DNA of 64,000 nt from Pseudomonadota bacterium. GTDB lineage: Bacteria > Bdellovibrionota > UBA1018 > CAIMNF01. Each line of letters opens with the position of its first letter. The stretch's first letter is position 1. The stretch lies in contig JAIXOQ010000003.1 of the NCBI GenBank assembly GCA_027486675.1, forward strand, positions 1 through 64,000. Direction: 5' to 3'. The translations under genes and the position numbers were made by a program. Below are positions 39,643 through 47,663 of this stretch, piece after piece. The notes under the pieces were generated by a model. That model was given only the letters and a program-made list of their open reading frames with translations. It did no database searches and was not told the DNA's origin.

Positions 39643-40116
39643 GTGAACGATTACGGTCTAAATATTTGTCTGGTCTGGCCCGAAATTCCGCAGAATACGG
39701 GTACGATCGGGCGTTTGTGCGTTGCAACGAATAGCTGCCTTCATTTGGTGAAGCCACTCGGCTTTGAAATTGATGAACAGCGAGTGCGTCGCGCCGGTTT
39801 AGATTACTGGAAGCACGTAAACCTGACCGTGCATGAGGATTTAGAGGCGTTCATGGGCATTCTGCCGACTGAGGATGATCAGGTTTTTTTGATTGAGACG
39901 AAAACTCAGCAAACCTATTTCGATGCGAAGTTTAAGAAGGGCGCGTTTCTCATTTTGGGCCAGGAAACCAAGGGTTTGCCTGCTCCACTGATGGAACGTT
40001 ATGCATCCCGCGTTTACTCCATTCCTATGTGGGACACGCGCGTGAGGTCTCTAAATCTCTCAAACGCTACGAGTATTGTGACGTATGAGGCGATTCGGCA
40101 GTTGGGCAGTACTTAG
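39643..40116 (+). CDS. trmL: tRNA (cytidine/uridine-34-2'-O)-methyltransferase TrmL
   Basis: TrmL is a SPOUT enzyme that methylates the ribose of the wobble base in tRNA-Leu. The 157-residue product has PEIPQNTGTIGRLCVATN, GLDYWKH, LILGQETKGLP and IPMWDTRVRSLNLSNATSIV, the trefoil-knot motifs. A GTG start lies 3 bases after asnS. It has the usual length. Confidence 0.94.
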   Translation: MNDYGLNICLVWPEIPQNTGTIGRLCVATNSCLHLVKPLGFEIDEQRVRRAGLDYWKHVNLTVHEDLEAFMGILPTEDDQVFLIETKTQQTYFDAKFKKGAFLILGQETKGLPAPLMERYASRVYSIPMWDTRVRSLNLSNATSIVTYEAIRQLGST

Positions 40117-40185
40117 CGCAGTTATTATCATTGTTCTTATCAAAAGCTGTTTGACGGCTGCGAAGGAACTGAGAATAATGCCCGC

Positions 40186-41202
40186 ATGATTTACTTCGGT
40201 CGAAGATTCTGTTCCGTTGTCTTTGGGCTTCTTTTTTTGGCGTCCGGCGCCTTTGTTCCACAAGCGAAAGCCGAACTCGCGGACCTCTGCTGGTTGATCG
40301 GCCAAGGGTTAGAAAGTCAGAGTACTGAAAAGCTAACGCGCGACGGCGCAGTACAAGAAATTCTGCGATATACAGTTGCTCTCCTGAATCACGATCAGAA
40401 TCTTTTGACCTCGGGATCTGAGTTCATGATCAAAAATACCTATAAAAACAATAATATCATCGCTTATCTTGCCGCCTTTGCGAAAGGCCTACGCGCTCGC
40501 GACGGTGTTGAGAAGAGCGCATATATCAGCAATGAAGATGCAGTTTTAGGTTACACCGTCTCGTATCAACTTTTTAGAGAACATCTCAGAGTTTTTGTAG
40601 AAGCTGGACAAGATCCGAATTCGATTGGTACGCGCACATACGAGCACACGCTCAATGGAGACCGACTAGATATTGAGGGGTTGCAGAGGCAAGCTCAGAC
40701 CAATTCGGATAGATATCAAAAGTACTTCAAAGTTTCGGCTGGGGTGACTATTTTGGGGGCGATCTTCACCACTCTTAATTATACGAATGTGCTTCCGCTT
40801 GAAAATTTTCCGACTCTTTTTGCTGCTCTGGGTGGATTTTTCTATGGAGGCTTGAGCACCGGGTTTACATACGCTGCGAGTATCCGCTATCGCGAGGAAG
40901 CAGCTCAAAGAGGCCTAGAGATCGCGAAAATCGATAAGGAATTAAAACAGCCTCCTATCAGTGAACCGAACGAAGATGACATCAAAACTTTTTTAGGGGA
41001 AGTGCCAGCAAAAGAAGGTGGGCCAAATCCATATCTCGTAGAATCCAAAGACTTCGTCGTTCTACTACCTGTTAACCGTGATGATCCAAATGCCAAAATG
41101 AGTATCGTTTTTAAGAATCTGAATCTGCTCTCCATGCTCGAACAACGTCGACTTCGAATTGGAGCGGATAGCGGTCATCAAGTCCTCTCTCCTCCGAATT
41201 AG
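40186..41202 (+). CDS. exported membrane protein of unknown function
   Basis: The 338-residue product has a signal peptide cleaved near VPQAKA (about residue 28), a helical region with one Cys, then two closely spaced hydrophobic segments (about 185-225, Gly- and Ala-rich) and a charged C-terminal domain. No family is recognised. It follows trmL by 69 bp and its start has only weak SD support. Confidence 0.7.
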   Translation: MIYFGRRFCSVVFGLLFLASGAFVPQAKAELADLCWLIGQGLESQSTEKLTRDGAVQEILRYTVALLNHDQNLLTSGSEFMIKNTYKNNNIIAYLAAFAKGLRARDGVEKSAYISNEDAVLGYTVSYQLFREHLRVFVEAGQDPNSIGTRTYEHTLNGDRLDIEGLQRQAQTNSDRYQKYFKVSAGVTILGAIFTTLNYTNVLPLENFPTLFAALGGFFYGGLSTGFTYAASIRYREEAAQRGLEIAKIDKELKQPPISEPNEDDIKTFLGEVPAKEGGPNPYLVESKDFVVLLPVNRDDPNAKMSIVFKNLNLLSMLEQRRLRIGADSGHQVLSPPN

Positions 41203-41270
41203 AGGACCTCGATTCAGAAACACCCTCACAAAGGTTGCCTGACTAAAGGAACCGCTGATTCACCCCGTGC

Positions 41271-41765
41271 CTACTTTTCCGGATGCTGAACTACTTCGAC
41301 TTCGTGATCGAAGTACAGCACAACAATCGGAGTCTCCTTTTCATCCCTTCCGACTCGGGCCATGCGCATGTTCCCGGTTAAATGCAGCGTTACTCCATCC
41401 TTAGAATCGTCGGGGCCTGGGTACGCGGTCACGCGCATCTGTACATAAACATTTGGGTCTTCCTGGGTGAAAACCTCTAGGGAGGCTTTTACGACGTGAC
41501 CCGCGAGGGCTTCATCAAAAAGCTCCTGAGCCTGCGTATTGGCCTCAAAATTGAGCGTGTACTGAAGTGGGTCCTTTTGATTTTTATCCCTCAGATCGAT
41601 CTCAACGCCAGTCCAGGACTGATCTTGTTGATTGCTGTGAAATTCGTAACGTAAGGTAGCTCGGTAACGGTCTGGGTCTGACGTGATTGTCTTAAACTCA
41701 CCGGAGGAATGGCATCCGGTAATTAAAAACAGAGAAAGAAAAAGACAAAGTCGAACGTGATGCAT
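41271..41765 (-). CDS. small lipoprotein of unknown function
   Basis: The 164-residue product has a lipobox signal (CLFLSLFLITGC) and a beta-rich mature domain. AAGGAG lies nine bases before the start at 41765. No family is recognised. It is convergent with the exported protein gene at 40186 across 68 bp. Confidence 0.78.
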   Translation of the reverse strand: MHHVRLCLFLSLFLITGCHSSGEFKTITSDPDRYRATLRYEFHSNQQDQSWTGVEIDLRDKNQKDPLQYTLNFEANTQAQELFDEALAGHVVKASLEVFTQEDPNVYVQMRVTAYPGPDDSKDGVTLHLTGNMRMARVGRDEKETPIVVLYFDHEVEVVQHPEK

Positions 41766-41824
41766 CTTTAATTGCTCCTTGATCCCATTAAAAAAAGTGG
41801 CCTCTGCGGAATACCGTTCAGAGA

Positions 41825-42724
41825 TTACTTCACCCTACGGAAGAATCCCTGATTTTCAAAACCTTCACGCCGGTTTAAAAATACACGCAAAAAAGTTGCC
41901 GCCCAATAAAGCAACGGTCCAAAATTACTGAGCAAAGCGCGGACCTTCTTCTTCAGGAATCCTAGTGGCCCCGAGCCCGAGTCTGGCTGACTACGCACAT
42001 CTGCATCGCCCTTTTCCCAACGCGCGCTGTAGTCCGTTTGATAAGGTGCGGTCGCAAACAGTGGTTTTTGCTGCGCGCGTACAGCATGCACAAAAAGATT
42101 CACAGGCCACGCGTTCGACAGTGTGACGCGCGACTTCACCACACTTGGGTTCTCCACAGCAAAATGCCGATGGGCCGGGGATAGCTCAATCGCTATCATC
42201 TGATTTACTTTGTAACCGTTAGAATCAGACAAGACGTTGTAAAAAAGCTCAGGACTAAACTGATAAAACCCGTGCCCCACAAGGTTATTCATTGGGGTGA
42301 TGGAAACGAAAGCGCCTCCTACTTTCACCATCTCCATCGCATTGGAGAGTGCGGTCGGAAAATGAAATACGTGCTCTAGCGTTCCTCCATCAAAGACAAA
42401 ATCAAATGCTGCATGGAGCTTCTGATCCACGGGTCGATTCAGATCATGAATGATCTTCGCCCCCTCATAGTCCGAAAAATCCATCGCCTGAAAATCCTCT
42501 GCGCCTAACAAACGGAACAAAGGATCGGCCACTCCACGATTAAATGAAGTCACCAAAAACTCTTGTATCTTAGCCCCACTGACACCAGCCGCCCGAAGAT
42601 AGGGAAGTAATTCCTTGGGTTCAAAAAAAAGCTGCTGCCGACCTAACGTTAACGTGCGTTTAAACGACGTTCCGCGACTGAAAAGACCCAGTAAAAGTGA
42701 AGCATCGTCCAGCATTACGCCCAT
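41825..42724 (-). CDS. SAM-dependent methyltransferase-like protein
   Basis: The protein (about 299 residues from ATG 42724) contains FDFVFDGGTLEHVFHFPTAL, the acidic strand 4 and following helix of class I methyltransferases that are often found in polysaccharide or lipid loci, and a VKVGGAFVSITPM strand. A Gly-rich SAM loop is not obvious. Starts at 42748, 42724 or 42715 are all possible and none has a good SD. A divergent methyltransferase gene begins at 42747. The acceptor is unknown. Confidence 0.7.
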   Translation of the reverse strand: MGVMLDDASLLLGLFSRGTSFKRTLTLGRQQLFFEPKELLPYLRAAGVSGAKIQEFLVTSFNRGVADPLFRLLGAEDFQAMDFSDYEGAKIIHDLNRPVDQKLHAAFDFVFDGGTLEHVFHFPTALSNAMEMVKVGGAFVSITPMNNLVGHGFYQFSPELFYNVLSDSNGYKVNQMIAIELSPAHRHFAVENPSVVKSRVTLSNAWPVNLFVHAVRAQQKPLFATAPYQTDYSARWEKGDADVRSQPDSGSGPLGFLKKKVRALLSNFGPLLYWAATFLRVFLNRREGFENQGFFRRVK

Positions 42725-42746
42725 GTTGTGCGATAGTAGACAACGC

Positions 42747-43532
42747 ATGACAGAAAAGACAGATGCAGCTCAGGGAACTTTCGGGAACAAGTGGCCTCAG
42801 GATTTTTGGGACTCCAGCTGGAGCGACAAAGACTACGGAGTCACGTCTCCTACGGGACAAATGCGGCGCTGGATGGAGGAACGCATCGCCGGCTCAACTC
42901 CTGGAAGCTGCTTCGAAGTGGGCTGCTTTCCGGGTGGTCATCTCGCGTTCTTAGGTGAGGCCGGTTACACATTAAACGGCGTGGATCTCACGCCCCGCAC
43001 CACTCCAGAAATGGCGCAGTGGCTTAGAAAGCAGGGCTATCAAGTCGGGGCCATTGAACGGCATGATTTTCTGACCTACCCGACTGACACGCAATTCGAC
43101 CTGGTCTATTCCAATGGCTTCATCGAACACTTTGAAAACTGGGCTGAGGTCCTTCTGAAACACGCAGCCCTGGTGAAACCGGGCGGCCAATTGCTCATCA
43201 CTGTGCCTAATTTCAGGGGCCGCCTCCAACATTGGCTGCACAGTCTGGTAGATCAGGAAAACTTAAGCCGCCACTACTTGCCGTCGATGGATCCCATTCT
43301 TTGGGCCAAGGTCCTTCGTGATGCGGGCTTCGATATTCAGTGGCAAGGCTACTTCCCTGAGTTCGATTTCTGGGTCGGGGTGGAAAAACGCTCACTCCCG
43401 AATCGGCTCCTCTTCTATGTGATCCGTGCGCTCATCCCAGTTTTAAGGGTTTTATTGCCTCAAACTGGCTCTGAATCGAGCTCGCCTTACTGTGGTGTCG
43501 CAGCGCGCAAAATGACTCAGCGCGCAGAGTAA
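42747..43532 (+). CDS. class I SAM-dependent methyltransferase
   Basis: The 261-residue product has a clear SAM-binding loop FEVGCFPGGHLAFLGEAGY near residue 55, the acidic end of strand 2 (NGVDLTP), and FDLVYSNGFIEHFENWAEVL with VKPGGQLLITVPN. Its similarity to sugar or lipid methyltransferases and its neighbour suggest an envelope substrate; this is inference. The ATG at 42747 shares two bases with a possible divergent start, and no SD is seen. Confidence 0.85.
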   Translation: MTEKTDAAQGTFGNKWPQDFWDSSWSDKDYGVTSPTGQMRRWMEERIAGSTPGSCFEVGCFPGGHLAFLGEAGYTLNGVDLTPRTTPEMAQWLRKQGYQVGAIERHDFLTYPTDTQFDLVYSNGFIEHFENWAEVLLKHAALVKPGGQLLITVPNFRGRLQHWLHSLVDQENLSRHYLPSMDPILWAKVLRDAGFDIQWQGYFPEFDFWVGVEKRSLPNRLLFYVIRALIPVLRVLLPQTGSESSSPYCGVAARKMTQRAE

Positions 43533-43561
43533 AGAATTCTTAATACCTGATAAAATAAGTC

Positions 43562-43589
43562 TAAAGTTCCGTCAGACTTCCGCCGATCC
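43562..43589 (+). promoter_or_regulatory. sigma-28 (FliA) type flagellin promoter
   Basis: TAAAGTT at 43562-43568 and GCCGATCC at 43582-43589 closely match the flagellar sigma-28 consensus (TAAAGTTT, GCCGATAA) with a 16-base spacing after TAAA, one base longer than the usual 15. Transcription would begin near 43596, giving a leader of about 105 bases before flagellin 1. Confidence 0.8.
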
Positions 43590-43639
43590 GTCTCTTGTAA
43601 CGCATTGATTGACTGATTTTATCAGCTAATGGGTGCGTT

Positions 43640-43663
43640 ATGCGGGGTACAGCAATCCCGCAT
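43640..43663 (+). other. hairpin in the flagellin 1 leader
   Basis: ATGCGGG pairs with CCCGCAT (7 bp) around a 10-nt loop, 37 bases upstream of the flagellin start. It could stabilise the abundant flagellin mRNA. Confidence 0.5.
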
Positions 43664-43699
43664 GGGTTTGAAAACGTAAACAGAAGGAGAAGTGGTGGT

Positions 43700-44533
43700 A
43701 TGGGACTTCGTATTAATACAAACGTTCAGTCATTGGTTTCACAAAGAACCTTGGGCTCGAGTGTTGCGAAACAACAACAAAGCTTGGAGAAGATTTCTTC
43801 GGGTACACGGATCGCGAAATCTGCAGATGATGCTGCAGGGTTAGCAATCAGTGAAAAAATGAGAGCAGACGTTCGTTCGGTTCGCGCAGCGACCCGCAAC
43901 GCAAACGACGGTATCTCTTTGATCCAAGTTGCAGAAGGCGGCATGGCAGAAATGGGCAATATCTTGACCCGCTTCCGCGAACTGTCGATCCAAGCAGCTT
44001 CCGATACAATCGGCGACAAAGAGCGCGGATTTATCGACAAAGAAGTTCAGCAATTACGGGGCGAAATCGACCGTATTGCCCAAACAACTGAATTCAACGG
44101 ACGCAAGCTCCTTTCCGGAGAAGGCGAAATGCTTGAAGTTCAAGTGGGCAAAGACAACAGCCCTGAATTCGACCGATTCGTCTACGACACTTCAAAGCAA
44201 CGACTCACGTCGGAAGCTTTGGGCGTCAGCGACATCAATACGGCCTCAAAAGTAGCGGCTCAAGAAAACTTGGCGAAGATCGATGGAGCTATCACCCATC
44301 TTTCTGAAAACCGAGCTGACATGGGTGCTCTTCAGAACCGCTTGCAATCGACTGTAAACAACTTGCAAGTGTATGAAGAGAACTTGTCTGCCGCACGCAG
44401 CCGTATCTACGACGTAGACTTGGCCAGCGAGACTGCAGAACTGACGAAAGCTAACATTCTTTCCTCAGCGGGTGTGTCGGTCCTCAGTCAAGCCAACAAC
44501 AACGCTACAGGCGCATTGAAGCTTCTGTCGTAG
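43700..44533 (+). CDS. fliC: flagellin (first copy)
   Basis: Flagellin is the filament subunit. The 277-residue protein has the conserved N-terminal D0/D1 helices (MGLRINTNVQSLVSQRTLGS) and a C-terminal mate ending SVLSQANNNATGALKLLS, with only a small central part, as in small flagellins. The start at 43700 is set by homology, with AAGGAG upstream. A longer frame from 43640 would add 20 untypical residues. The gene is expressed from the sigma-28 promoter. Confidence 0.96.
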   Translation: MGLRINTNVQSLVSQRTLGSSVAKQQQSLEKISSGTRIAKSADDAAGLAISEKMRADVRSVRAATRNANDGISLIQVAEGGMAEMGNILTRFRELSIQAASDTIGDKERGFIDKEVQQLRGEIDRIAQTTEFNGRKLLSGEGEMLEVQVGKDNSPEFDRFVYDTSKQRLTSEALGVSDINTASKVAAQENLAKIDGAITHLSENRADMGALQNRLQSTVNNLQVYEENLSAARSRIYDVDLASETAELTKANILSSAGVSVLSQANNNATGALKLLS

Positions 44534-44552
44534 TTACAGATCTAAATAAGGA

Positions 44553-44584
44553 GGGTGGGCCATCAGTTCCTCGGTGGTCCACCC
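44553..44584 (+). terminator. strong hairpin after flagellin 1
   Basis: GGGTGGGCCATC pairs with GGTGGTCCACCC over 12 positions (two G-T pairs) around an 8-nt loop, 20 bases after the stop. No T-run follows, so it may protect the mRNA 3' end or act as a weak terminator. Confidence 0.6.
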
Positions 44585-44834
44585 GACTTATCCCTTAACA
44601 ATTGAGGGGAGATCCTGGCTTGGTGAGTACGGTTTTTGAGTCCTTTTAGCCAATAATTACAATAACTTGAGATGATTCATACAGTTAGATTGATTCACTC
44701 AACTATTTTAATGCGGCGCGTTCCTTAATATTGTATTCTGGAGTTGTCCGGTCAAGAAATTGACACGGATCGCCAGCGGCCCGAAGCGAAAGCGGAGGGG
44801 AGGCGAACCAAAATGCGGTTGAGGGAATAGAATC
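44585..44834. other. intergenic region between the flagellins
   Basis: These 250 bases contain no gene. An AT-rich first half is followed by a GC-rich segment before flagellin 2. I find no sigma-28 match as good as that of flagellin 1, so the second gene may use a weak one (TCAA, 16 bases, then GCCAGCGG near 44751-44778) or read-through. Confidence 0.4.
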
Positions 44835-45668
44835 ATGGGTCTGCGTATATCGACCAACTTGGCTTCGATGGGTGCGCAAAGAGTGTTGTCACGGACTACC
44901 GAAGAGGTAAACAAAAGCTTTCAAAGGCTAGCCTCAGGTAACCGGATCGTGTCTGCAGGCGATGATGCTGCAGGGCTGTCGATCAGCGAAAATCTGCATG
45001 CGCAGATCAGATCACTGAAGCAGGCAGAACGAAATGCACAGGACGGAATCTCTTTGGTCCAAGTCGCTGAAGGCGGCATGTCAGAGATTGGTAACATCTT
45101 AGTGCGCTTAAGAGAGCTTTCGATCCAAGCAGCCTCCGACACCATCGGTGATCGCGAGCGCGGCTTTATCGATAAGGAATACCAAAGCTTAAAGGCTGAG
45201 GTGGACCGGATCGCAAACGTTACGAACTTCAACGGCACGCCACTTCTAAACGGCGAAGCCCAAAAATCAAACTTAGAATTTCAGGTTGGCGCACGAAACA
45301 GTGAGGCCGATCGCATTAACTTCGATGTTGCCGAATACTCGGTCACAGCCGATGCCTTAGGGATTAGCGGCGTGCGTGCCGAATCGATCGATAGTGCTCG
45401 GGATTCGATTGAATCCTTAGACGAAGCCATAGGGCGAGTCACGGGCGCACGAGCCGGCTTAGGTGCGATGCAGAACAAACTGCAATCAACCACCAATACG
45501 ATCGCAATCAGCAAAGAGAACTTGTCGCAAGCCAGGTCTAGGATTGCTGATACCGACATCGCGGAAGAGATGACGAATCTCACGCAGAAGAACATTCTGC
45601 AATCGGCCGGCGTGAGTGTCCTTTCACAAGCGAACTCGGCGCCACAACAGGCTCTGAAACTTCTGTAG
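44835..45668 (+). CDS. flagellin (second copy)
   Basis: The 277-residue product is the same length as the first copy and very similar in both terminal regions, for example RERGFIDKEYQSLKAEVDRI beside RGFIDKEVQQLRGEIDRI. It differs in the short central part (EFQVGARNSEADRINFDVAE). GAGGGA lies 9-10 bases before the ATG. Multiple flagellins in one filament are usual in Bdellovibrio relatives. Confidence 0.96.
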   Translation: MGLRISTNLASMGAQRVLSRTTEEVNKSFQRLASGNRIVSAGDDAAGLSISENLHAQIRSLKQAERNAQDGISLVQVAEGGMSEIGNILVRLRELSIQAASDTIGDRERGFIDKEYQSLKAEVDRIANVTNFNGTPLLNGEAQKSNLEFQVGARNSEADRINFDVAEYSVTADALGISGVRAESIDSARDSIESLDEAIGRVTGARAGLGAMQNKLQSTTNTIAISKENLSQARSRIADTDIAEEMTNLTQKNILQSAGVSVLSQANSAPQQALKLL

Positions 45669-45772
45669 ATCTTGAGCACCTAAGAACACATTGATCTCTT
45701 GCTGAAGATCAACGTGAACCACCACTGCTTCTTAGAGCCCTTAGATATTCCTATGTAAGCCGCACCACCGCA

Positions 45773-45820
45773 CCCCAGGTCTGCTTCGGGTAACAAGCCC
45801 CGACGGATCTGGGGATTTTT
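45773..45820 (+). terminator. rho-independent terminator after flagellin 2
   Basis: CCCCAGGTC pairs with GATCTGGGG (9 bp, one G-T), with an inner CGGG-CCCG helix, followed by ATTTTTG. It is 105 bases after the stop. Confidence 0.8.
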
Positions 45821-45880
45821 GTTGGTGGATTCATCCAAATTTCGTCATCAATTTGAGGCCGGCCGCCAGAGGCGTCAGAT

Positions 45881-46147
45881 TCAAACGACTTTCTTCCTGC
45901 TCTTCGCGAGCAGGTCCAAACGCTCTACTATCCAAAGTTTAATCAGCGCTTGGCGGGAAACGCCCAGTCGGTTTGATTCTCGGTCAAGCTCCGAGACACT
46001 CCATGCCGGGAAGTCCACGTTGACGCGAAAAGTGGCGTTATCCATGTCCAGATACTCCATGATGCTTTCGCCGTTATCGAAACGACGATCCAGTTCCTCA
46101 GCGGTGATTGATTTTGGCATTTTTTTCGTAGGCGCTTTTTTCTTCAT
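45881..46147 (-). CDS. brnA: BrnA-type antitoxin
   Basis: The 88-residue product has a Lys-rich start and the ribbon-helix-helix end typical of BrnA: NATFRVNVDFPAWSVSELDR, then SRQALIKLWIVERLD. It neutralises BrnT and represses the operon by DNA binding in known pairs. GGAG lies eight bases before the ATG at 46147. The start overlaps the toxin gene by 50 bases. Confidence 0.85.
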   Translation of the reverse strand: MKKKAPTKKMPKSITAEELDRRFDNGESIMEYLDMDNATFRVNVDFPAWSVSELDRESNRLGVSRQALIKLWIVERLDLLAKSRKKVV

Positions 46148-46382
46148 TTCGCGATCTCCGTACTGAAATTATTCTTATCCTGTCTTCCCTTTGAGTAAAA
46201 AATGCAGTCCAGAACATCCCGTGAATCGGACCAATAATTGCTGCACGATTTTCAGTTGTACTTCTTGCATCCACCTCAAGGTAGACCCCCAGCCAAAGAG
46301 CCTGTGCCTCCACAAAGTCGATCCCATGTTTCTGCTTATTGCTCTGACTTTTGACTGGGTCAAACTCAAATAGCCTAGTCAT
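46098..46382 (-). CDS. brnT: BrnT-type ribonuclease toxin
   Basis: BrnT is a RelE-fold ribonuclease that blocks growth when free. The 94-residue product begins LFEFDPVKSQSNKQKHGIDF and has IRIISVRRSRNEEKSAYE near the end, both diagnostic. The toxin gene is first, as usual for brnTA. Between the start and a hairpin upstream are two TATACC boxes. Confidence 0.88.
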   Translation of the reverse strand: MTRLFEFDPVKSQSNKQKHGIDFVEAQALWLGVYLEVDARSTTENRAAIIGPIHGMFWTAFFTQREDRIRIISVRRSRNEEKSAYEKNAKINHR

Positions 46383-46385
46383 AAA

Positions 46386-46402
46386 TATACCATTTTTATA
46401 CC
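46386..46402 (-). promoter_or_regulatory. two TATACC boxes before brnT
   Basis: GGTATA occurs at 46402-46397 and again at 46391-46386 on the minus strand, 11 bases apart, one helical turn, ending four bases before the brnT start. This spacing suits a ribbon-helix-helix dimer pair, so it is a candidate BrnA operator. Assignment is inferred. Confidence 0.4.
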
Positions 46403-46407
46403 TTTTT

Positions 46408-46496
46408 TGAAACCGCCGTTTTTTGTCACGCGCCTGCCTTAAAGCAATCCGTATGCCGGCAGAGGCGTGATTCCATTTCTGGAAACGGCGGATTCA
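46408..46496. repeat. 89-bp imperfect inverted repeat
   Basis: TGAAACCGCCGTTT at 46408-46421 is the complement, with one mismatch, of 46483-46496, and an inner pair CACGCGCCTGCC / GGCAGAGGCGTG strengthens the fold. The right arm contains TTTCTGGAAACGGCG, the core seen in the repeats at 46843, 47588 and 50105. Confidence 0.7.
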
Positions 46497-46560
46497 CTCC
46501 CGCACTTCCGTAGTTGACTGATTTAAGTGGGGAAGGTATGGTTCCGGCCCGGGAGTATCT

Positions 46561-46821
46561 ATGCGATTCGCAATTTTGCTTTTAGTTCTTTGCAGTGGCT
46601 TTTCAGCGCAGGCCAAACGATTCAGGGTGATCTGCGGAATAGATGAGACTGCAATTAACAGTCAGATTGATTCTTACGCAAATCCTGTGGCAGTTTCAGC
46701 ACCGAGCGTTGGCATGAGTGCGGCTGCGCCGGGGGTATCGAGCGGCGGTTTCGGTCATGACAAAACCTCGAAGGTCGAATCCAAACAACTCATCTGTGTC
46801 ACCGCTCAACTCCCGGATTAG
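46561..46821 (+). CDS. small exported protein of unknown function
   Basis: The 86-residue product has a signal peptide (MRFAILLLVLCSGFSAQA) and a mature part of about 68 residues with two Cys at its two ends and a central Ser, Ala and Gly region. GGGAG lies five bases before the start. No family is recognised. It lies between two copies of the palindromic repeat. Confidence 0.65.
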   Translation: MRFAILLLVLCSGFSAQAKRFRVICGIDETAINSQIDSYANPVAVSAPSVGMSAAAPGVSSGGFGHDKTSKVESKQLICVTAQLPD

Positions 46822-46842
46822 CAATAAATTTTTGAATGGGGC

Positions 46843-46899
46843 CAGTCCCCGTTTCCGGAAACGGCGAGTACGCACTACGCAAAACTTCAATTCAGGCGA
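46843..46899 (+). repeat. palindromic repeat, copy at the 3' end of hicB
   Basis: The copy begins CAGTCCCCGTTTCCGGAAAC and ends AATTCAGGCGA. The core CCGTTTCCGGAAACGG is a perfect 16-bp palindrome. The end covers the hicB stop codon. It is in the same orientation as the copy at 47588, and the pair brackets hicAB. Confidence 0.75.
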
Positions 46900-47317
46900 C
46901 CAGACGGATCTCTAATGCTTCATTTAATGCCCTAGAAATAGCAGCCAATGTACGCACCGTCGGATTGGACTTTCCCGGAGTCTCGAGCTTCTGAACCTGT
47001 TGAAAACTTACGCTAAGAAGGCTTGCCAACTCTTTCTGTGAAAGGCCGTGCTTCATCCGCGCCTGACGGATCATCAGTGGAATTGCCACATCTTCATGAG
47101 GGGAGATCCATTGGTAACCGGCCCCAGATCGGGATCTAGCCTCCGGCACCACCCAACTCGGATCCCGTGCATCTTCTAGGTAAAGGCTCAACGACTGACG
47201 GGCGTTCTTTTCGGCATCCACTTTTGTCTTTCCATCACTAAAACATCCTGGAAGATCCGGAAAGACGACGGAGTACCGTTTTCCGTCTTTGAAAATTCTT
47301 GCTTGGTATCGAATCAC
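46892..47317 (-). CDS. hicB: HicB-type antitoxin with helix-turn-helix domain
   Basis: The 141-residue product joins a degenerate RNase H-like HicB domain (YSVVFPDLPGCFSDGKTKVDA) to a C-terminal Cro-like helix-turn-helix (HGLSQKELASLLSVSFQQVQKLE). It binds HicA and should autoregulate the operon. A GTG start overlaps the hicA stop (GTGA). Confidence 0.9.
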   Translation of the reverse strand: MIRYQARIFKDGKRYSVVFPDLPGCFSDGKTKVDAEKNARQSLSLYLEDARDPSWVVPEARSRSGAGYQWISPHEDVAIPLMIRQARMKHGLSQKELASLLSVSFQQVQKLETPGKSNPTVRTLAAISRALNEALEIRLVA

Positions 47318-47505
47318 AGTAATTTTTCTCCGGTCTGCCGTTCGATCGCTTTGATGAGCCCAATCCCTAAATCCGAATTTCCATGGACAGGGACCTGAGT
47401 CACCTTTTCGCCCTTCACAAGCTTCACATGGGAGCCTCTTTGACTTTTAATTCGCCATCCCAGACGGATGAGTCTCCGAACTAAAGCTTTACCCGAAATC
47501 GGCAT
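47314..47505 (-). CDS. hicA: HicA-type mRNA interferase toxin
   Basis: HicA cleaves mRNA with a dsRNA-binding-like fold. The 63-residue product starts MPISGKALVRRLIRLGWRIK and has the catalytic His in RGSHVKL and PVHGNSDLGIGLIKAI. The start at 47505 fits family length; the longer frame upstream is untypical. Confidence 0.9.
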   Translation of the reverse strand: MPISGKALVRRLIRLGWRIKSQRGSHVKLVKGEKVTQVPVHGNSDLGIGLIKAIERQTGEKLL

Positions 47506-47587
47506 AACCAGAATACAACCTATAGGCTGTATTGTCCAAGGCTTGTTTATGTTGCATGAGCAACACACTGAGCAGCAAGGAACATAC

Positions 47588-47648
47588 CAGTCCCCGTTTC
47601 CGGAAAACGGCGACCTAGCATTGTTCATTCGCTCCTGAATTCAGGTGA
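47588..47648 (+). repeat. palindromic repeat, copy upstream of hicA
   Basis: It shares CAGTCCCCGTTTCCGGAAA and CGGCGA with the copy at 46843, plus AATTCAGGTGA at the distal end, with an unrelated 24-29-base centre. The distal end also forms the 12-bp palindrome CCTGAATTCAGG. Confidence 0.75.
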
Positions 47649-47663
47649 TCATGCATCAAGCCA

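Noticed and set aside
46408-47648. Integron attC sites flanking gene cassettes
   Set aside because: The repeats bracket small genes as cassettes do, but the GTTRRRY and RYYYAAC core boxes are not present and no integron integrase is in the window.
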